The notes under the pieces were generated by a model that saw only the letters and a list, made by a program, of their open reading frames with translations, was not told where the DNA came from and made no database searches. Of a stretch of DNA of 64,000 nt, positions 19,820 through 30,965 are shown one piece after another. The DNA is taken from assembly GCA_030374805.1 (NCBI GenBank), contig JARGSG010000115.1, forward strand, positions 117,147 to 181,146. The letters are read 5' to 3'. This DNA comes from Gracilaria gracilis. Taxonomy: Eukaryota > Rhodophyta > Florideophyceae > Gracilariales > Gracilariaceae. Numbering within the stretch: the first letter of the stretch is position 1; the number at the start of each line of letters is the position of its first letter. Position numbers and translations under genes: made by a program.

Positions 19820-20326
19820 TCATTCCACTACACCGGTATAACTTGCCCATGCCACATGCGATTCCTTCATCTTGATTCGAATCGCACCGACAAATCTGCC
19901 CCTGAAGCGATCTGCAATACGATCAAACACTTGTCTACACATGAACTCGGTCGTCGTGTTTTGCTCTTTGAACTGGTCCAATTCGTCCAGGTTCTTGTAG
20001 TTGAACTCTGACAGCACTTCTTTCAGTACGGTGCTTGCTTCGCCTATGTCTACTACCCAGTTGACATGACTCTCTAGTTTGTCAGTTATGAACTCGCAGT
20101 CCACGACGTATGTAGCACCGTGGATCTGTCAACCAAAACAGAACATCACGAACTTGCTCTCTTGGTTAGGTTCGGCTTCAGTACTTCGTGTTTCGACCCA
20201 CTTTTGAGCATGATTTGCTTGCGGGGAACGTTTTGGATGACATACCTTCTGCGCTGGGCCAAATTCTTTCCCGGTGAACGAATGAGCTATCATCATTGAA
20301 TCTCTGACGCATAAAGAGTAACCCAT
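19820..20326 (-). CDS. 6-pyruvoyl-tetrahydropterin synthase family enzyme (bacterial-type), two exons
   Basis: Exon 1 (20326-20246) encodes MGYSLCVRDSMMIAHSF...EFGPAQK and ends at a strong donor, AAG|GTATGT. Exon 2 (20125-19820) begins after GACAG with IHGATYVVDCEF. The 120-bp intron is phase 0. The spliced 128-aa product carries VVDIGEAS, FNYKNLDELDQF, NTTTEFMCRQVFDRIA and a closing KESHVAWASYTG. This pattern is typical of a PTPS/QueD-like subfamily common in proteobacteria, in which HGATY replaces the HGHNY of animal PTPS. Members act on dihydroneopterin triphosphate-derived pterins. The Met at 20326 fits the family's normal N terminus, but the frame stays open upstream to 20587, so a longer protein is possible. 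Bacterial ancestry is inferred. Confidence 0.85.
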
Positions 20327-21052
20327 TTTGGACGGTTTTTTCGATCCACTGTCCTTCTTCCGTTGCCCCCTCGTAGATGTGGTAGGATCAGATTGATTAC
20401 CCTTCCAACAACCGAAGGGACCAGTGGACTGATGATCAGAGAACGAGACGTATTTGATGATGTCGCTGATATCGGGGGCGAACTCCCAGGGAAACGCAAC
20501 CCATTTACTTTGCTGGTTGCCACCGATGTTCTGTGTTTGAACGTCGAGTGGCTGTTGAAGTGGAAGTATGTCATAGCTCTCGTAACCCTAGTAAATAAAA
20601 AACCAGAATGCCACTGTTTCTGGCTCAAAACAAATGTCGTATCGTCTAATAATTCATGTCTTTTCGATTTTGGACGTTCAGGTCGCAAAAGTCATAACCA
20701 TCGAGTTGAAATCCTCTACGTCAACTGCAACCCAAGTTAGCGAGCCCTTCAGCCTCGTGCAAAGCCTTCATTTATTTCTACCCCTAAACGAGTTGAAGAG
20801 TTGCAAAGGAAATTCGCTTTACAAATTCTTTGAGCGTTCGAAACTCTTTCCAAACAAGGTAGGTCCGTGACGCATAGACGATCAGAGACAAGTTTGTTAC
20901 ACGCCTCATTACGAACGCATTTGGGATTATCGTACCGCCTTGTTTATCAGCTTGAAGTTTGAGTGAAGATACGTTAAGAGAATTGCTTGGATTTCATACA
21001 TTTGTGACTGATTTCTTTGGCAACATTCCATATATTCATTAACCCAACACAG
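20327..21052. other. Region between divergent PTPS and PEX13, with coding-like sequence on the minus strand
   Basis: It should contain the PEX13 promoter. On the minus strand the segment 20587-20327 is open in the PTPS frame and has protein-like content (WVAFPWEFAPDISDIIKYVS). Further protein-like pieces lie just upstream, broken by a TAG at 20588-20590. It may be an N-terminal extension, upstream exons or a decayed gene. No standard start codon is seen. Confidence 0.4.
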
Positions 21053-21892
21053 ATGAGTGACAGATCCCATCCGGCCATATTGGCTGAGTCGACAGCAGAA
21101 GGAGAAAGGGTTGCTTCTTCCAGTCCGCCAGCCAATGTTTCTGGTATGGGAAATGGGGCAAGAACATTGCAACCCAATCAAGACACTAGATTTGCGAACG
21201 AAACCCCATCGAATGCGCTCCCAAATCAAACGAGTTCTCTTCCCTACCAATCATTCGGTGGAGCTTATTCCAACCCATACTATAGTCCGTACAATCCTAA
21301 TTACGGCGGTTCTTACTTAGGCGGGTACGGAAATGGTTTTGGAAGCTACAGTAATGCTTATGGCTCTGCGTTCGGAGGATACGGCGGGAACTTCGGCGGA
21401 AATCCTGCCTTTAACCATGGCACTCGTCAGCAAGTCTCAGCAGGACAAGTACTGGACGGTGCTAGACAAACTTCGGAGATGGTTATGACGGGCATGCACG
21501 ACGCGATGGCAAGATTTGCTAGAGTTTCATCAATGATTGAAGATATACTTCGCAATCTTCACATGCTGTTTGACGCGTTATTTGGCCTAGGGTATAGCTT
21601 GGGTGCGTTCAAACACGAGGCCACAATGTGGCTTGCCGTCAAGACGGGTCCAGTTGCCTACATTGCGAGAGTTCTTGGTAGGGCTGCCAGTGTTTGGAAA
21701 CTTTTATGTCTGTTCTTTATGTCACCACTTGCGGGAAGATTTTCTCCGGTGGCTTTAGTCCTCAGAATTCTAGGTTTGGTGCCAGAAGATGACCCCCTTG
21801 AAATCGCACTTGAAGAATACCGAAGGAGGCGAGAAGAAGCATCAATTCCAGGAAATCAACCGTCTGCATCTGCAGATGGTTCGAGTTTATGA
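21053..21892 (+). CDS. PEX13: PEX13-like peroxisomal docking protein (279 aa)
   Basis: The N-terminal half is Gly/Tyr/Asn-rich with repeated NPYYSPYNPNYGGSY-like and GGYG blocks (about residues 70-130), the hallmark of PEX13. The C-terminal half has the conserved amphipathic/hydrophobic part (MIEDILRNLHMLFDALFGLG, AFKHEATMWLAVK, then WKLLCLFFMSPLAGRF and PVALVLRILGLVP). PEX13 forms the peroxisomal import pore with PEX14 and admits cargo-loaded PEX5. Animal and fungal PEX13 end in an SH3 domain. None is present here, as in plants. I prefer the ATG at 21053 to an upstream in-frame Met because the conserved Ser/Pro-rich start follows it. The YG-rich part is expected to be phase-separating or meshwork-forming. 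Confidence 0.83.
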   Translation: MSDRSHPAILAESTAEGERVASSSPPANVSGMGNGARTLQPNQDTRFANETPSNALPNQTSSLPYQSFGGAYSNPYYSPYNPNYGGSYLGGYGNGFGSYSNAYGSAFGGYGGNFGGNPAFNHGTRQQVSAGQVLDGARQTSEMVMTGMHDAMARFARVSSMIEDILRNLHMLFDALFGLGYSLGAFKHEATMWLAVKTGPVAYIARVLGRAASVWKLLCLFFMSPLAGRFSPVALVLRILGLVPEDDPLEIALEEYRRRREEASIPGNQPSASADGSSL

Positions 21893-22337
21893 AGTACAGA
21901 GAATCATCAACCCGTAGTATTGTTGTACCATACAATTAGTTCCTTGGAGCCATACCGCCATACTTCCCCAGATCAACGTTGGTCTCAAAAAGGGAGAGCG
22001 TTAGTCTCCGCTAGATAGAAGCCATGAAGGATGGTTCAACGTAGAAGCATAGAAGTTTATTCTATTGAACATGACTCGAACAATAAATACGCGTCTCGCA
22101 AACCGAAAGAAGAGAGAGAATGATAGAATAGTGCTCCGATACGAATGTCTCCAGTCTATCCCAGAAAAAATACGAAGCTTCGGATAGGAATTATTTTACA
22201 AAACTTTTTCTATGTCATCCAGTAATTTCGAAGTGCTTGTCTCCGGAACTGGTTGTGACCATCAAGCGCACACAAAGTCGCACGGTCGTTCGTCCAACGC
22301 ATCTCTACATCGAGCTACTGATATCACTGAGGTCATC
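21893..22337. other. Intergenic, no gene seen
   Basis: AT-rich spacer between PEX13 and the complex I gene, both on the plus strand. It probably contains the PEX13 3' UTR and the promoter of the next gene. Confidence 0.5.
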
Positions 22338-22879
22338 ATGGCTTTGAGAATGCGAGCACTGACAAGAGCCTTCCATTCATCTCGGTTGGCTCGTGGCGGT
22401 GGCGGTGGCGGCGGACTTGGTAAGTTTATGCCATTTCAATGCGATCGAGACTGAAGAATAGCGAAACGACGAACCATACAAGCGTAACTTAAGTCGATGT
22501 CAACCACATCATAGGTGCATATGGAACAGCGCCTTTCAGGCAAAATGTTATTCTCGCTGTCACATACATAAATCGGCGAGCGACGGATGATTTGCTGTTT
22601 ACTGACTGTGTGCTTCGATAAACTCGTCAACGATCGTATTACGTAGGACCCTTTGCGGAAACTGAAGTGAACGAGCCTGGAGGTCGTTTATTTGGTGAAG
22701 CGATTCGAAAACCAGGAGAACGCAGAAAGCTTTTCGATTGGGAGGTCCCGTATCTCGGTACGCTTTTTCTTGCGACAGTGATTCTCGGCGTGGGACTAAA
22801 CTCTCGCCCGGGAATGTCCGCGAATGAATGGGCTAAGGAAGAGGCAAAGGCACGCATGGCCGCGCGTGGAGAGCTTTAA
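22338..22879 (+). CDS. Mitochondrial complex I ESSS/NDUFB11-type subunit, two exons (104 aa)
   Basis: Exon 1 (22338-22419) encodes a mitochondrial presequence-like start (MALRMRALTRAFHSSRLARG) and a Gly run, ending CTTG|GTAAGT. Exon 2 (22647-22879) follows ACGTAG. The 227-bp intron is phase 1. The mature part carries NEPGGRLFGE, KPGERRKLFDWE, a single membrane segment (YLGTLFLATVILGVGL) and a C-terminal NEWAKEEAKARMAARGE. This order of FGE, PPG-like, DWE, transmembrane segment and WAxxEAxxR is that of the ESSS subunit of the complex I membrane arm in fungi and protists. Both splice sites are canonical and restore the conserved frame. Confidence 0.82.
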
Positions 22880-23031
22880 GAGTTTCGAAGGTACTTGGTC
22901 TTTACGACAGTAGGCCATGCCCTCATGCGCCTCGTTTCGGCACCTGACCCAAGCTGTATGCACAAGGTATCACCATTCCCCACAGCGTAGCCTCAAAAGG
23001 TTTAAAGCTTTCGCGTTGATCTAGTAAACGT

Positions 23032-23524
23032 TTATCGATCACCCAAGATTTTGAGCTCTTCTTCTAGCTCTGCTATGTGTCCATCAATCTTTATTATGTC
23101 TGGATGCGACGCCAAGGCAGCTTCTAACTGCTTTTTCGGAGCCCTCACTTTTTTCGCCAGCCTCGTTGCATCTGGTAGAAAGCATAAAAGGGAGAAACGA
23201 TGTCAGAAAGGTCGCGTTATGCAAGCTAATGAAGAGGGGTTATGAAGGGCTGTTTAACGCACCTTCTATAATGCGAGTCTTGAAGTCTTCGAGTCCTTTC
23301 AAAACCTCGTGAATCTCGGCTGCCCTCATAGCGTTCTCGTCGAGCTTTTCTTCCTCTTCCGATGCATTCGGTTGCTTATTAAGAGCGACACAAGCCGTGT
23401 GTAATCGCACCATTCTTCGGGATGGAACACCAAATACTTTTCGACCTTTCCAGCAGCTTGTTGCCAAGTTCTGGCATGCTATTGATGGCACAAATGAGGA
23501 CGTTAGGGCGAACGCGTACGACAT
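23032..23524 (-). CDS. Small protein of unknown function with organelle-targeting-like N terminus, two exons (133 aa)
   Basis: Exon 1 (23524-23263) ends GAAG|GTGCGT and exon 2 (23171-23032) follows TACCAG; the 91-bp phase-1 intron keeps the frame. The first about 45 residues are poor in acids and rich in Ser, Arg and hydrophobics (SYAFALTSSFVPS, then WKGRKVFGVPSRRMVRL), as in a plastid or mitochondrial transit peptide. The rest is charged and helical: EEEEKLDENAMRAAEIHEVL, GLEDFKTRII and, across the junction, VRAPKKQLEAALASHPDI, then GHIAELEEELKIL. A coiled-coil is likely. I do not recognise the family. It is convergent with the ESSS gene. Confidence 0.6.
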
Positions 23525-23602
23525 GAGGGGTGTATCAAAAGGAAGGAGCTCTGTGGGAAGTTCGAAAATGAGGCTTCAGGCCGGGTGTCCAATTCGATGC
23601 AG

Positions 23603-24296
23603 CTAGACTAATAGGTTGCGAATTCGTCTGACACAGCTCGTAGTGCGGGCAATACACGACGTCAGTTTCTTCCACTGCTCTGCGAGCTTAGCGAGAGTAC
23701 GGAAACACGAAGGTGATGAGGGGTGCAAGAGTTCTTGCGGCTCCATTGAGATTGCTAGAAAACCATGAAATTTGCCATCGACCTCAAACACGGCGGGCTT
23801 ACAGTACGTGTCCGCTCTATCCGTCGTTTGATCAACCTCCAAACCCGTCACCGGTGTTTCCAGTTCCAAGCTATAGCTGTTCTACATGGCTATGTAGTAG
23901 AGAGAAGAGTGTCTACATGTGGTTTAGCAGAAGATGGCCTTTCCCTTCTTCGCCACCCTGAAACACAAGTCTGCGCACTTGAGAAGATTTCCGAATGTCT
24001 ATTATCATTTGCTCGCCTTCTACTCGCTGCAAATTTCTTGTAATTGTAGGCTTCGCGAAGAACCCGGCTTGTTGTTGAACTGTCAAAAGTTATCTCGTTT
24101 GACAGATGTGTCTTGAGATTGTTATAAGGGAAAACGAAAGTACCGAACGTAACCTCTTTGGTAAGATGCGGATAGTTTTCCAGAAATTCAACCAAAAGAA
24201 CTGGATTCCGTCACACTGCTCGCCGTGATGCATCAAACAACCTCTCTCCGGTAAGCACGCAAAGATTTCATGGGACGCTAGCTGACCCAAGCACAC
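23603..24296 (-). pseudogene. Possible decayed or multi-exon gene, unidentified
   Basis: Two minus-strand frames have protein-like content but no complete gene. One (24195-23890) starts with FLENYPHLTKEVTFGTFVFP. Another (23869-23603) contains CKPAVFEVDGKFHGFLAI. The first is faintly like the FLE-x-P segment of GT20 sugar-phosphate synthases, but not enough to assign. A splice acceptor-like TTTCAG lies between them. It may be a spliced gene whose exons I cannot place, or a remnant. Confidence 0.22.
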
Positions 24297-24769
24297 ATCG
24301 GTCTTTCAATCCATGGCTGCTCCTGCATGTCAAATGCAGGTTTTATTGAAAGCATGTACCTTGCAGCGGGAGCTGCTTGGACATAAGAAGCAATTGAGAA
24401 TGCTTTTTTGCATGAATACATCGTTTGAGTTTAGAGAGTACCACAACACAAATGCAATGCACGTCAGGCAACTGAATCATAGGAATTCCGAAACTCTCCT
24501 AAACGCTTTTGCTTAGCATTGGTACACCTTCCTCACTTATCCGTCAAGAGCAGGTCTGAACTGTAGCAGATGATTAACGCCGTTTGTGACAGTCTGCAAG
24601 CAGTTTTACGCTGACCTCCTTCGTTTCTTAAGCTCATCTGCCAAGTCTAGTAGACTTGGTTGGGCACTATTCGAAGTAATACATCCTCAAGTGGAGTCTA
24701 GTGCTCTTCCTTCGTTTCTTGGTTCTGGTTTCATATTTTGTTTCTCGCAATCCTCAATCAGACCTGAAC
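23870..24769. other. Mostly intergenic region upstream of the subtilisin gene
   Basis: Apart from the uncertain minus-strand remnant, it shows only short frames. The last few hundred bases should contain the promoter of the protease gene. Confidence 0.4.
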
Positions 24770-27700
24770 ATGAGGTCTGTATTTCTTACTCTCATCCTGG
24801 TTGGAAGTGCCTGCTATATGTTCGCCTACCGGAAATCAGAGGATAATGACCTTCAGTTTCTGAGCAGCAGGTTTATCGAACGTTCAAGTTATGGGAAGTA
24901 CAGAACTCAAATTCACAGCTCAGTTCACCTAGATGATCTGGTTAACCATTATCAAATATTTCGCCTCATTCCGGGATGCGATACTGCATGTGTCAAACAT
25001 GTTATGGGTTTTCTCAAGGTGGCCAAGTGCAGAGATATTCGTCACCTGATATCGCTTCGAATTGTTGAAGCCCGCTGTGATGGGTATGATCGACTTTCTG
25101 CTCATGAGATTGGAGAGTACATATTGAAGCATGAAAGAGGCGTTCAGCTTCAATACGACAATTCGTTGCTTCCACCTTTCGACAATGGAGAAAGGGTAGA
25201 TTCCTTCAATCCAAAAGTTGAAAAGCATATCAGCGATTTGGTTCAGAACACAGAAAACAGTTCTCTACCCACTTCCAGCAGACATGTGCAGATCGAAAGA
25301 GACTTGCCGTGGAATTTGGATCGCATCGATCAAGAGAAGAAGGAAGGGCTTGACTCCCGATTAGACCTAACATGTTTCCCAAGGCTTGGAAAAGATGTGT
25401 TCATTTACGTTTTGGATTCTGGATGTCTTGCTTCTCATGAGGAATTTACTGGGAGAATTGAAGGCGCAGCCGTCGGTCGATACACAACTTTTGAAGATAA
25501 ACACGGACATGGGACTCACATTACGGGTACTGCAGCTGGGTCTTCCCTTGGCGTGTGTAAGGAATGTAACATAATATGCGTGAAAACTCTTGACGAACAC
25601 AACAAAGGATCCGTGATGGATGTTTTGAACTCAATAGATTGGGTAATCGGCCATAGACATTCCTCCGGAGATTATCCAGGCGTGGCAGTACTCTCTCTGG
25701 GAGGAAAGATATCGACAGACCTCTTGGACAAAGGTGTGGGAAGCTTACTGGATAATGGAATAATTCCTGTAGTGGCTGCCGGAAACGGATATACTGATGC
25801 GTGTACATGGTCCCCTGCCCGCTCTAAGAAGGCGATCACAGTCGCTGCTTCAACCATAGATGATTTCACTAGGATATCAAGCAACGGCGGACACTGCATT
25901 GATATTGCTGCCCCAGGGGAATATATCAAGTCAGCTGCAATCAGTTCGAACAGTGGAACTATTCATATGTCTGGAACATCTATGTCCGCACCTTTGGTCG
26001 CTGGGACTGTTGGACTTCTATTAGGCGAGAATCCATTCCTTGGTCTTCATGAGATAATGAAACTGCTCACACATAATTCAGCGCCCGTGCGTGACAGGAT
26101 ACGAAAGCGAGACTACAAAAACCTTCGTGTGAACCAAGAATGCTCTGTATATACAGGAGAAGATCACCATTACCAAAGCTCTGAATACCATGCGGCGCAG
26201 GCAGCATCTGTTTTCCCACTGACTTCGACGACGCCTTCTTCTTCTCCCACCCCTATCCCTACGAAATCTTCTTCTCCAGCGCCGTCATCGACATCCACCC
26301 CATCAATAACTCCTTCGCCTTCATGGTCGATCACTCCAACCGCAACTCCTTCAACAAGTCAGACACCAACTTCGTCCCCAACCACGTCACCGACTAGGTC
26401 ACCAACCCCATCTCCAAGTCGTACTCCCTCTGCAACGCCAACCTCCTCTCCGAGCACAACTCCCAGCCGCTCGGCCACTCCATCACCGTCGAGCAGTAAG
26501 TCACCAACCCCAACACCGTCCCCATCCATAACTCCGACTCCTTCAGTTTCCTTCAGTGCCACTCCTTCAACCTCTCCAACACCTTCCTCATCTGTAACTC
26601 CCACTCCGTCTATCTCTTTGAGTTCGACTCCGTCAGCAACACCGACTCCTTCTGTATCTCCGACTCCGTCGGTTTCGCTAAGTGCTACACCAACTTCAAC
26701 CCCAAGCGTGTCTCCGACTCCGTCGATTTCTTTGAGCGCTACACCAACTCCAACTCCATCTGTAACTGCTACCCCGTCTGTGTCATTGAGCTCCTCCCCA
26801 ACGCCAACTCCAAGTGTCTCTCCGACTCCGTCGGTTTCTCTGAGCCCCACACCAACGCCGACTCCAAGTGTCTCTCCGACTCCGTCGGTTTCTCTGAGCC
26901 CCACACCAACGCCGACTCCAAGTGTCTCTCCGACTCCGTCGGTTTCTCTGAGCCCCACACCAACGCCGACTCCAAGTGTCTCTCCGACTCCGTCAGTTTC
27001 TCTGAGCCCCACACCAACGCCGACTCCAAGTGTCTCTCCGACTCCGTCAGTTTCTCTGAGCCCCACACCAACGCCGACTCCAAGTGTCTCTCCGACTCCG
27101 TCAGTTTCTCTGAGCCCCACACCAACGCCGACTCCAAGTGTCTCTCCGACTCCGTCGGTTTCTCTGAGCCCCACACCAACGCCGACTCCATCTGTGTCTC
27201 CGACTCCATCAGTTTCTTTGAGCGCTACACCAACGCCGACTCCATCTGTGTCTCTGACTCCATCTGTATCTCCGACTCCATCTGTGTCTCCGTCTCCATC
27301 TGCTATGTTACCGACTCCGTCTGTGTCTCCGTCTCCATCTGTGTCTCTGACTCCATCTGTGTCTCCGACTCCATCTGTGTCTCCGTCTCCATCTGCTGTG
27401 TCACCGACTCCGTCTGTGTCTCCGACTCCATCTGTATCCCCGACTCCATCAGTTTCTTTGAGCGCCACACCAACGCCTACTCCATCTTTCTCTCAGACCC
27501 CGTCGGTGTCGTTCAGCGCCACGCCAACAGCGACTTCCTCTGTATCTCCGACTCCGTCATTGTCGTTGAGCGCTACACCGACTGCAAGTCCATCTGCAAC
27601 TGCTACCCCGTCGATATCGTTGAGCGTCACCCCAAAGCCGACTCCCAGTGTCTCTCCAACTCCTTCGGGTTCTTTGAGCGCCACTCCAACGCCGACTCTA

Positions 27701-29758
27701 TCAGTATCGTCCACTCCATCAGTTTCTTTGAGTGCCACTCCAACGCCGACTCCATCTGCAACTGCTACTCCGTCGGTGTCGTTGAGTGCCACGCCAATAC
27801 CGACTCCATCTATTTCTCCCACTCCATCGGTTTCTTTGAGCACCACACCAACCCCAACCCCATCTGTATCTCCGACTCCGTCGGTGTCGTTAAGGCTCAC
27901 GCCAACTCCAACTCGAAGTGTCTCTCCGACACCGTCTGTTTCTTTGAGCGCCACACCAACGCTGTCTCTCTCTGTATCTCCCACTCCATCGGTTTCTTTG
28001 AGCGCCACGCTGACACCGACTTCATCTGTTTCTTCCACTCCATCGGGGTCGATGAGTGCCATACCAATGCCGTCTTTATCTGTATCTTCGACTCCGTCCG
28101 TTTCTTCCAGCGCCACTCTAACTCCAACCCCATCTGTGTCTCCGACTTCGTCAGTCTCGTTGAGCGCCACGCCAACTCCAACCCCAAGTGTATCTCCAAC
28201 TCCGTCGGTTTCGTTGAGCGCCACACCAACACCGAGTTCATCTACATCTCCCACTCCGTCGATATCCTTTGTTGTAACTCCGTCAGCTACCCCAGCACCG
28301 ACTCCTTCCGTGTCTCCCACCCTATCAGTTTCTTTCAGCTCCAGCCCGTCAGCCGCCCTGACGTTTCCATTTGCATCTCTAACCCCTTCAGTGTCTTTGA
28401 AGCCGAGCGCGTCACCAGCACCAGCACCGAGTCGATCCATAACTCCCACTCCGCTAACTACTCCAACCCCGACACCTTCGGTGTTTTTGATTTCCACCCC
28501 GTCAGAAACACCGGCGCCAAGTCTAGCAGTGTCGCCCACTCTTTCATTTTCTATAAGTGCCGCTCCATCCGTCACTCGAACCCCAACTATGACTCCAGCT
28601 TTTGCTCCAAGCGCATCTGCGAACAGCTCAGCCACCCTGCCCTTGACAAGCAGACCGTCTCCGTCATCGACTACCACTCCATCTAAATCCCCGTTCCCCG
28701 CAGTTTCATCTAGTTCCACAACATCAGTTGCTCCAACACCGTCGGCGACACCCATCCTATACCCAAATGAGTCTCCTAGCAACTCAGGCACTTCATCCCC
28801 GTCGAGCAATGAACCTTGGACACAGTCGCTTGCTCCATCTGCCGCACCGACCCCGTCAGTTTCCGTGGCTTCTTCGTCATCGACCGATCCTACGCTTTCC
28901 CAGACACCGACCTTCTCTCCAAGTGGGTCATCTAGCACTTCGATCACGCCATCTATATCGGGAATTCGACCTCTAGCGCCATCCCAGTGCCCATCTCCGG
29001 CTCCCAGTCTTACGCATTCTGTGAGCTTTGCTCCATCGGCAACAGCAAAGCCAATTGCAACAGCCACCTTTTCTTCAAATCCTGTCGAAAGTCATGCTTC
29101 AGCTGACTCTCTGCTAGAGAGTGAATCGCAAATGCCATCTTATTCCTTCATTCCATCTGCACCTCCGTTGATTGACGCCACATCATCATCGACCATAACC
29201 AAGACTGTAGGGGCTACCTTCGATCCATATACAACTCCTTGTCCCTCACTGATATCATCTTGGTACTCTGCCGGATTCAACAAAACACCTGAACCCAGTG
29301 AAGCCGTGGCTGCCGTAAGTCCAACTTCTGACAGAACGTCGTACCCCATGAGATCAGATATAACGGTGCCTATAGGCATATCAGCGGAAGTTACTCCAAC
29401 CTTGTTTTCAACCGTGATTCCCTCTTTGGAGGCAAGATACTTGGACGCAACGCCTCTCAGTAACGTAATTCCTACTACTTACGATGCGGAAGGTGCGTCT
29501 ACATGGCCATTTGCGGGTATGACTACTTCCCCTGCATTAGACACCGTTTCTTTGGAGCCATCGAGTGCTTCATTTGAACAGAAAGTATCCCTGATCGTCG
29601 AGAGCTCACGATTGCCTGAACTTACCCTACCTTCAGAGTTGATGAATCTGTTTGATTCTGTATACGATGTTTTCGAGATTCCCAGTGGTTTTCCAGAGGA
29701 CGCGTTCAAAGCTTCTCCTGAGGCAAGTTCGTTGCCGTCTGTGTACCAAACTGAGTGA
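24770..29758 (+). CDS. Secreted subtilisin-like serine protease (S8) with giant Ser/Thr/Pro repeat stalk (1,662 aa)
   Basis: The ATG at 24770 gives a signal peptide ([20 protein letters not shown]); the frame extends a little upstream only through a non-ATG codon. A pro-region (about 25-180) precedes a proteinase-K-like catalytic domain with all key residues: Asp216 in YVLDSGC, His247 in HGHGTH, oxyanion Asn339 in VVAAGNG and Ser404 in SGTSMSAP. From about residue 480 to the C terminus the chain is almost only Ser, Pro, Thr, Val and Leu, as SPTPSVS-type repeats. This resembles hydroxyproline-rich, heavily O-glycosylated cell-wall stalks. There is no C-terminal membrane segment or GPI signal. 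The protease is probably secreted and anchored in or spread through the extracellular matrix. Its substrate is unknown. No intron is needed. Confidence 0.9.
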   Translation: MRSVFLTLILVGSACYMFAYRKSEDNDLQFLSSRFIERSSYGKYRTQIHSSVHLDDLVNHYQIFRLIPGCDTACVKHVMGFLKVAKCRDIRHLISLRIVEARCDGYDRLSAHEIGEYILKHERGVQLQYDNSLLPPFDNGERVDSFNPKVEKHISDLVQNTENSSLPTSSRHVQIERDLPWNLDRIDQEKKEGLDSRLDLTCFPRLGKDVFIYVLDSGCLASHEEFTGRIEGAAVGRYTTFEDKHGHGTHITGTAAGSSLGVCKECNIICVKTLDEHNKGSVMDVLNSIDWVIGHRHSSGDYPGVAVLSLGGKISTDLLDKGVGSLLDNGIIPVVAAGNGYTDACTWSPARSKKAITVAASTIDDFTRISSNGGHCIDIAAPGEYIKSAAISSNSGTIHMSGTSMSAPLVAGTVGLLLGENPFLGLHEIMKLLTHNSAPVRDRIRKRDYKNLRVNQECSVYTGEDHHYQSSEYHAAQAASVFPLTSTTPSSSPTPIPTKSSSPAPSSTSTPSITPSPSWSITPTATPSTSQTPTSSPTTSPTRSPTPSPSRTPSATPTSSPSTTPSRSATPSPSSSKSPTPTPSPSITPTPSVSFSATPSTSPTPSSSVTPTPSISLSSTPSATPTPSVSPTPSVSLSATPTSTPSVSPTPSISLSATPTPTPSVTATPSVSLSSSPTPTPSVSPTPSVSLSPTPTPTPSVSPTPSVSLSPTPTPTPSVSPTPSVSLSPTPTPTPSVSPTPSVSLSPTPTPTPSVSPTPSVSLSPTPTPTPSVSPTPSVSLSPTPTPTPSVSPTPSVSLSPTPTPTPSVSPTPSVSLSATPTPTPSVSLTPSVSPTPSVSPSPSAMLPTPSVSPSPSVSLTPSVSPTPSVSPSPSAVSPTPSVSPTPSVSPTPSVSLSATPTPTPSFSQTPSVSFSATPTATSSVSPTPSLSLSATPTASPSATATPSISLSVTPKPTPSVSPTPSGSLSATPTPTLSVSSTPSVSLSATPTPTPSATATPSVSLSATPIPTPSISPTPSVSLSTTPTPTPSVSPTPSVSLRLTPTPTRSVSPTPSVSLSATPTLSLSVSPTPSVSLSATLTPTSSVSSTPSGSMSAIPMPSLSVSSTPSVSSSATLTPTPSVSPTSSVSLSATPTPTPSVSPTPSVSLSATPTPSSSTSPTPSISFVVTPSATPAPTPSVSPTLSVSFSSSPSAALTFPFASLTPSVSLKPSASPAPAPSRSITPTPLTTPTPTPSVFLISTPSETPAPSLAVSPTLSFSISAAPSVTRTPTMTPAFAPSASANSSATLPLTSRPSPSSTTTPSKSPFPAVSSSSTTSVAPTPSATPILYPNESPSNSGTSSPSSNEPWTQSLAPSAAPTPSVSVASSSSTDPTLSQTPTFSPSGSSSTSITPSISGIRPLAPSQCPSPAPSLTHSVSFAPSATAKPIATATFSSNPVESHASADSLLESESQMPSYSFIPSAPPLIDATSSSTITKTVGATFDPYTTPCPSLISSWYSAGFNKTPEPSEAVAAVSPTSDRTSYPMRSDITVPIGISAEVTPTLFSTVIPSLEARYLDATPLSNVIPTTYDAEGASTWPFAGMTTSPALDTVSLEPSSASFEQKVSLIVESSRLPELTLPSELMNLFDSVYDVFEIPSGFPEDAFKASPEASSLPSVYQTE
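26805..27195. repeat. 54-bp tandem repeat inside the protease stalk
   Basis: About seven near-identical 54-bp units, each encoding 18 residues of the [18 protein letters not shown] type, stand inside a longer region (about 26,220-28,980) of diverged units. The near-identity suggests recent expansion or gene conversion. The repeat also opens long frames on the opposite strand, which are artefacts. Confidence 0.85.
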
Positions 29759-30121
29759 AGGATCGGAAGTAAATGAAAGATTATTTTAGATACCTTGCAG
29801 TCAGCAGTGTGATGGGAAACGTCATCGTCGCCCAGTGCAGTACAGGTTTTAAGGATCATATCCTCAGATGGTTCGAACCGAAGTAGCAACATCTGACGGA
29901 AAGCGGCACTCGGAATGAGCTGTACCTTACCTGCCGAGTAAAATGTAAAGCATTGTGTTTTCCAGCACGATAGCCGATACTTTATCTTGAAACGTTTCCC
30001 CTCTCTATTTCATGAGTACAAGAGTGCGCTAGTCCACCTATAACGTAGCGTAGAACGGTTTTTGTAGAAAGAGAAGTTTTCTCTCAAGGGAAGTCTGCAC
30101 TCCTTCCGGCCACTTACTAAT

Positions 30122-30156
<35 letters not shown>

Positions 30157-30188
30157 ATTTGTGGACTTTAATTCTTCTATTCCTAGAG
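29759..30188. other. Intergenic with CT microsatellite
   Basis: It holds the 3' flank of the protease gene and the tail of the minus-strand LINE fragment. No gene is seen. Confidence 0.5.
30124..30153. repeat. (TC)n microsatellite
   Basis: About 15 uninterrupted TC units. On the minus strand it is a (GA)n tract just beyond the stop of the LINE fragment. It may be the simple-repeat tail of that element. Confidence 0.95.
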
Positions 30189-30965
30189 TTAAAGTGTCAA
30201 CACAAAGTTTTCTTTCCTTAGGAAGGCTAAAAACTTCTGTGGCCACTCTCTAATCAATTCTCTAATTGACTGTATGACGCCGTTCGGCCTTACTAGGCAA
30301 TTCTTCTCGCCGTGAGGAGTTCGTTAGCGCGCAGCGCAGCACTACATGCTCTACGTCTCTTTTCGGTTTTGTTGCGCATTTGCAGCGACAGACTTTGTCT
30401 CCAAGATAGGTAGCCACTGGATGTAGTTCGCGAACACGTACCCTGCGTAGAACTGAGCGAGAGCTACTTCTGATCTCCGTATCTCACCACTGTCTTTGAG
30501 GAACGCGGGTACGTTGGGTAAAATCTTACTTGACTTCCCTGACCCTGACAGCATTGCTTTGACATCCAACATGTCGATAGGAATGTCAGCTTGCTGTTCA
30601 ATTGGGATCGAGATGCCAGATTTTGCCAGCGAATCCACACGTTCGTTACGTTCGATACCACAGTGGCTCGGTATCCAGGAGATGTACACTTCACATCTAG
30701 CGCTCAGAGCGTCGATGTCCTCCGCAAGCGACTGTAAGTGTCTCGGTTGACGACGTATGTTTCCTTGTAGTGCGTCGCAAATGGCGTTCGAATCGGTGAA
30801 AATGCGCACTATTCCTTTGAAACTTTGCCGGATGTAGGTTAGGGATTCTTTCATCGCTACTATTTCCGCCGTGTAGGAGCTAAAGTTTATGCCTGCTGGT
30901 TCCACGCCTTTTTCTGATCTACCTTCTTTCTCCCACCATATTTCGTTAGATAGACTAGATTTCAT
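30189..30965 (-). pseudogene. LINE (non-LTR retrotransposon) 3' fragment with RNase H, frameshifted
   Basis: The frame from 30965 shows an RNase H domain: SSYTAEIVAMKESL (catalytic Glu), IFTDSNAICDAL (Asp), WIPSHCGIERNERVDSLAKSG (His/Asp). A region similar to the neighbouring plus-strand copy follows. Near 30,390 the frame shifts. The Cys/His motif (CKCATKPKRDVEHVVLRC) and the end (REWPQKFLAFLRKENF) continue in other frames to a stop at 30189. It is 5' truncated: reverse transcriptase is absent and the RNase H starts late. Truncated 3' ends are usual for LINEs. Function is lost. Confidence 0.75.

Noticed and set aside
26359-27468. Long minus-strand ORF encoding (G/V/D)-rich repeats such as [16 protein letters not shown]
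   Set aside because: It is the reverse of the protease Ser/Pro/Thr repeats; periodic repeats open several frames at once. The plus frame is continuous with an intact protease domain.
27493-29067. Second long minus-strand ORF (524 codons) in the same repeat region
   Set aside because: Same repeat artefact, with no start context or domain.
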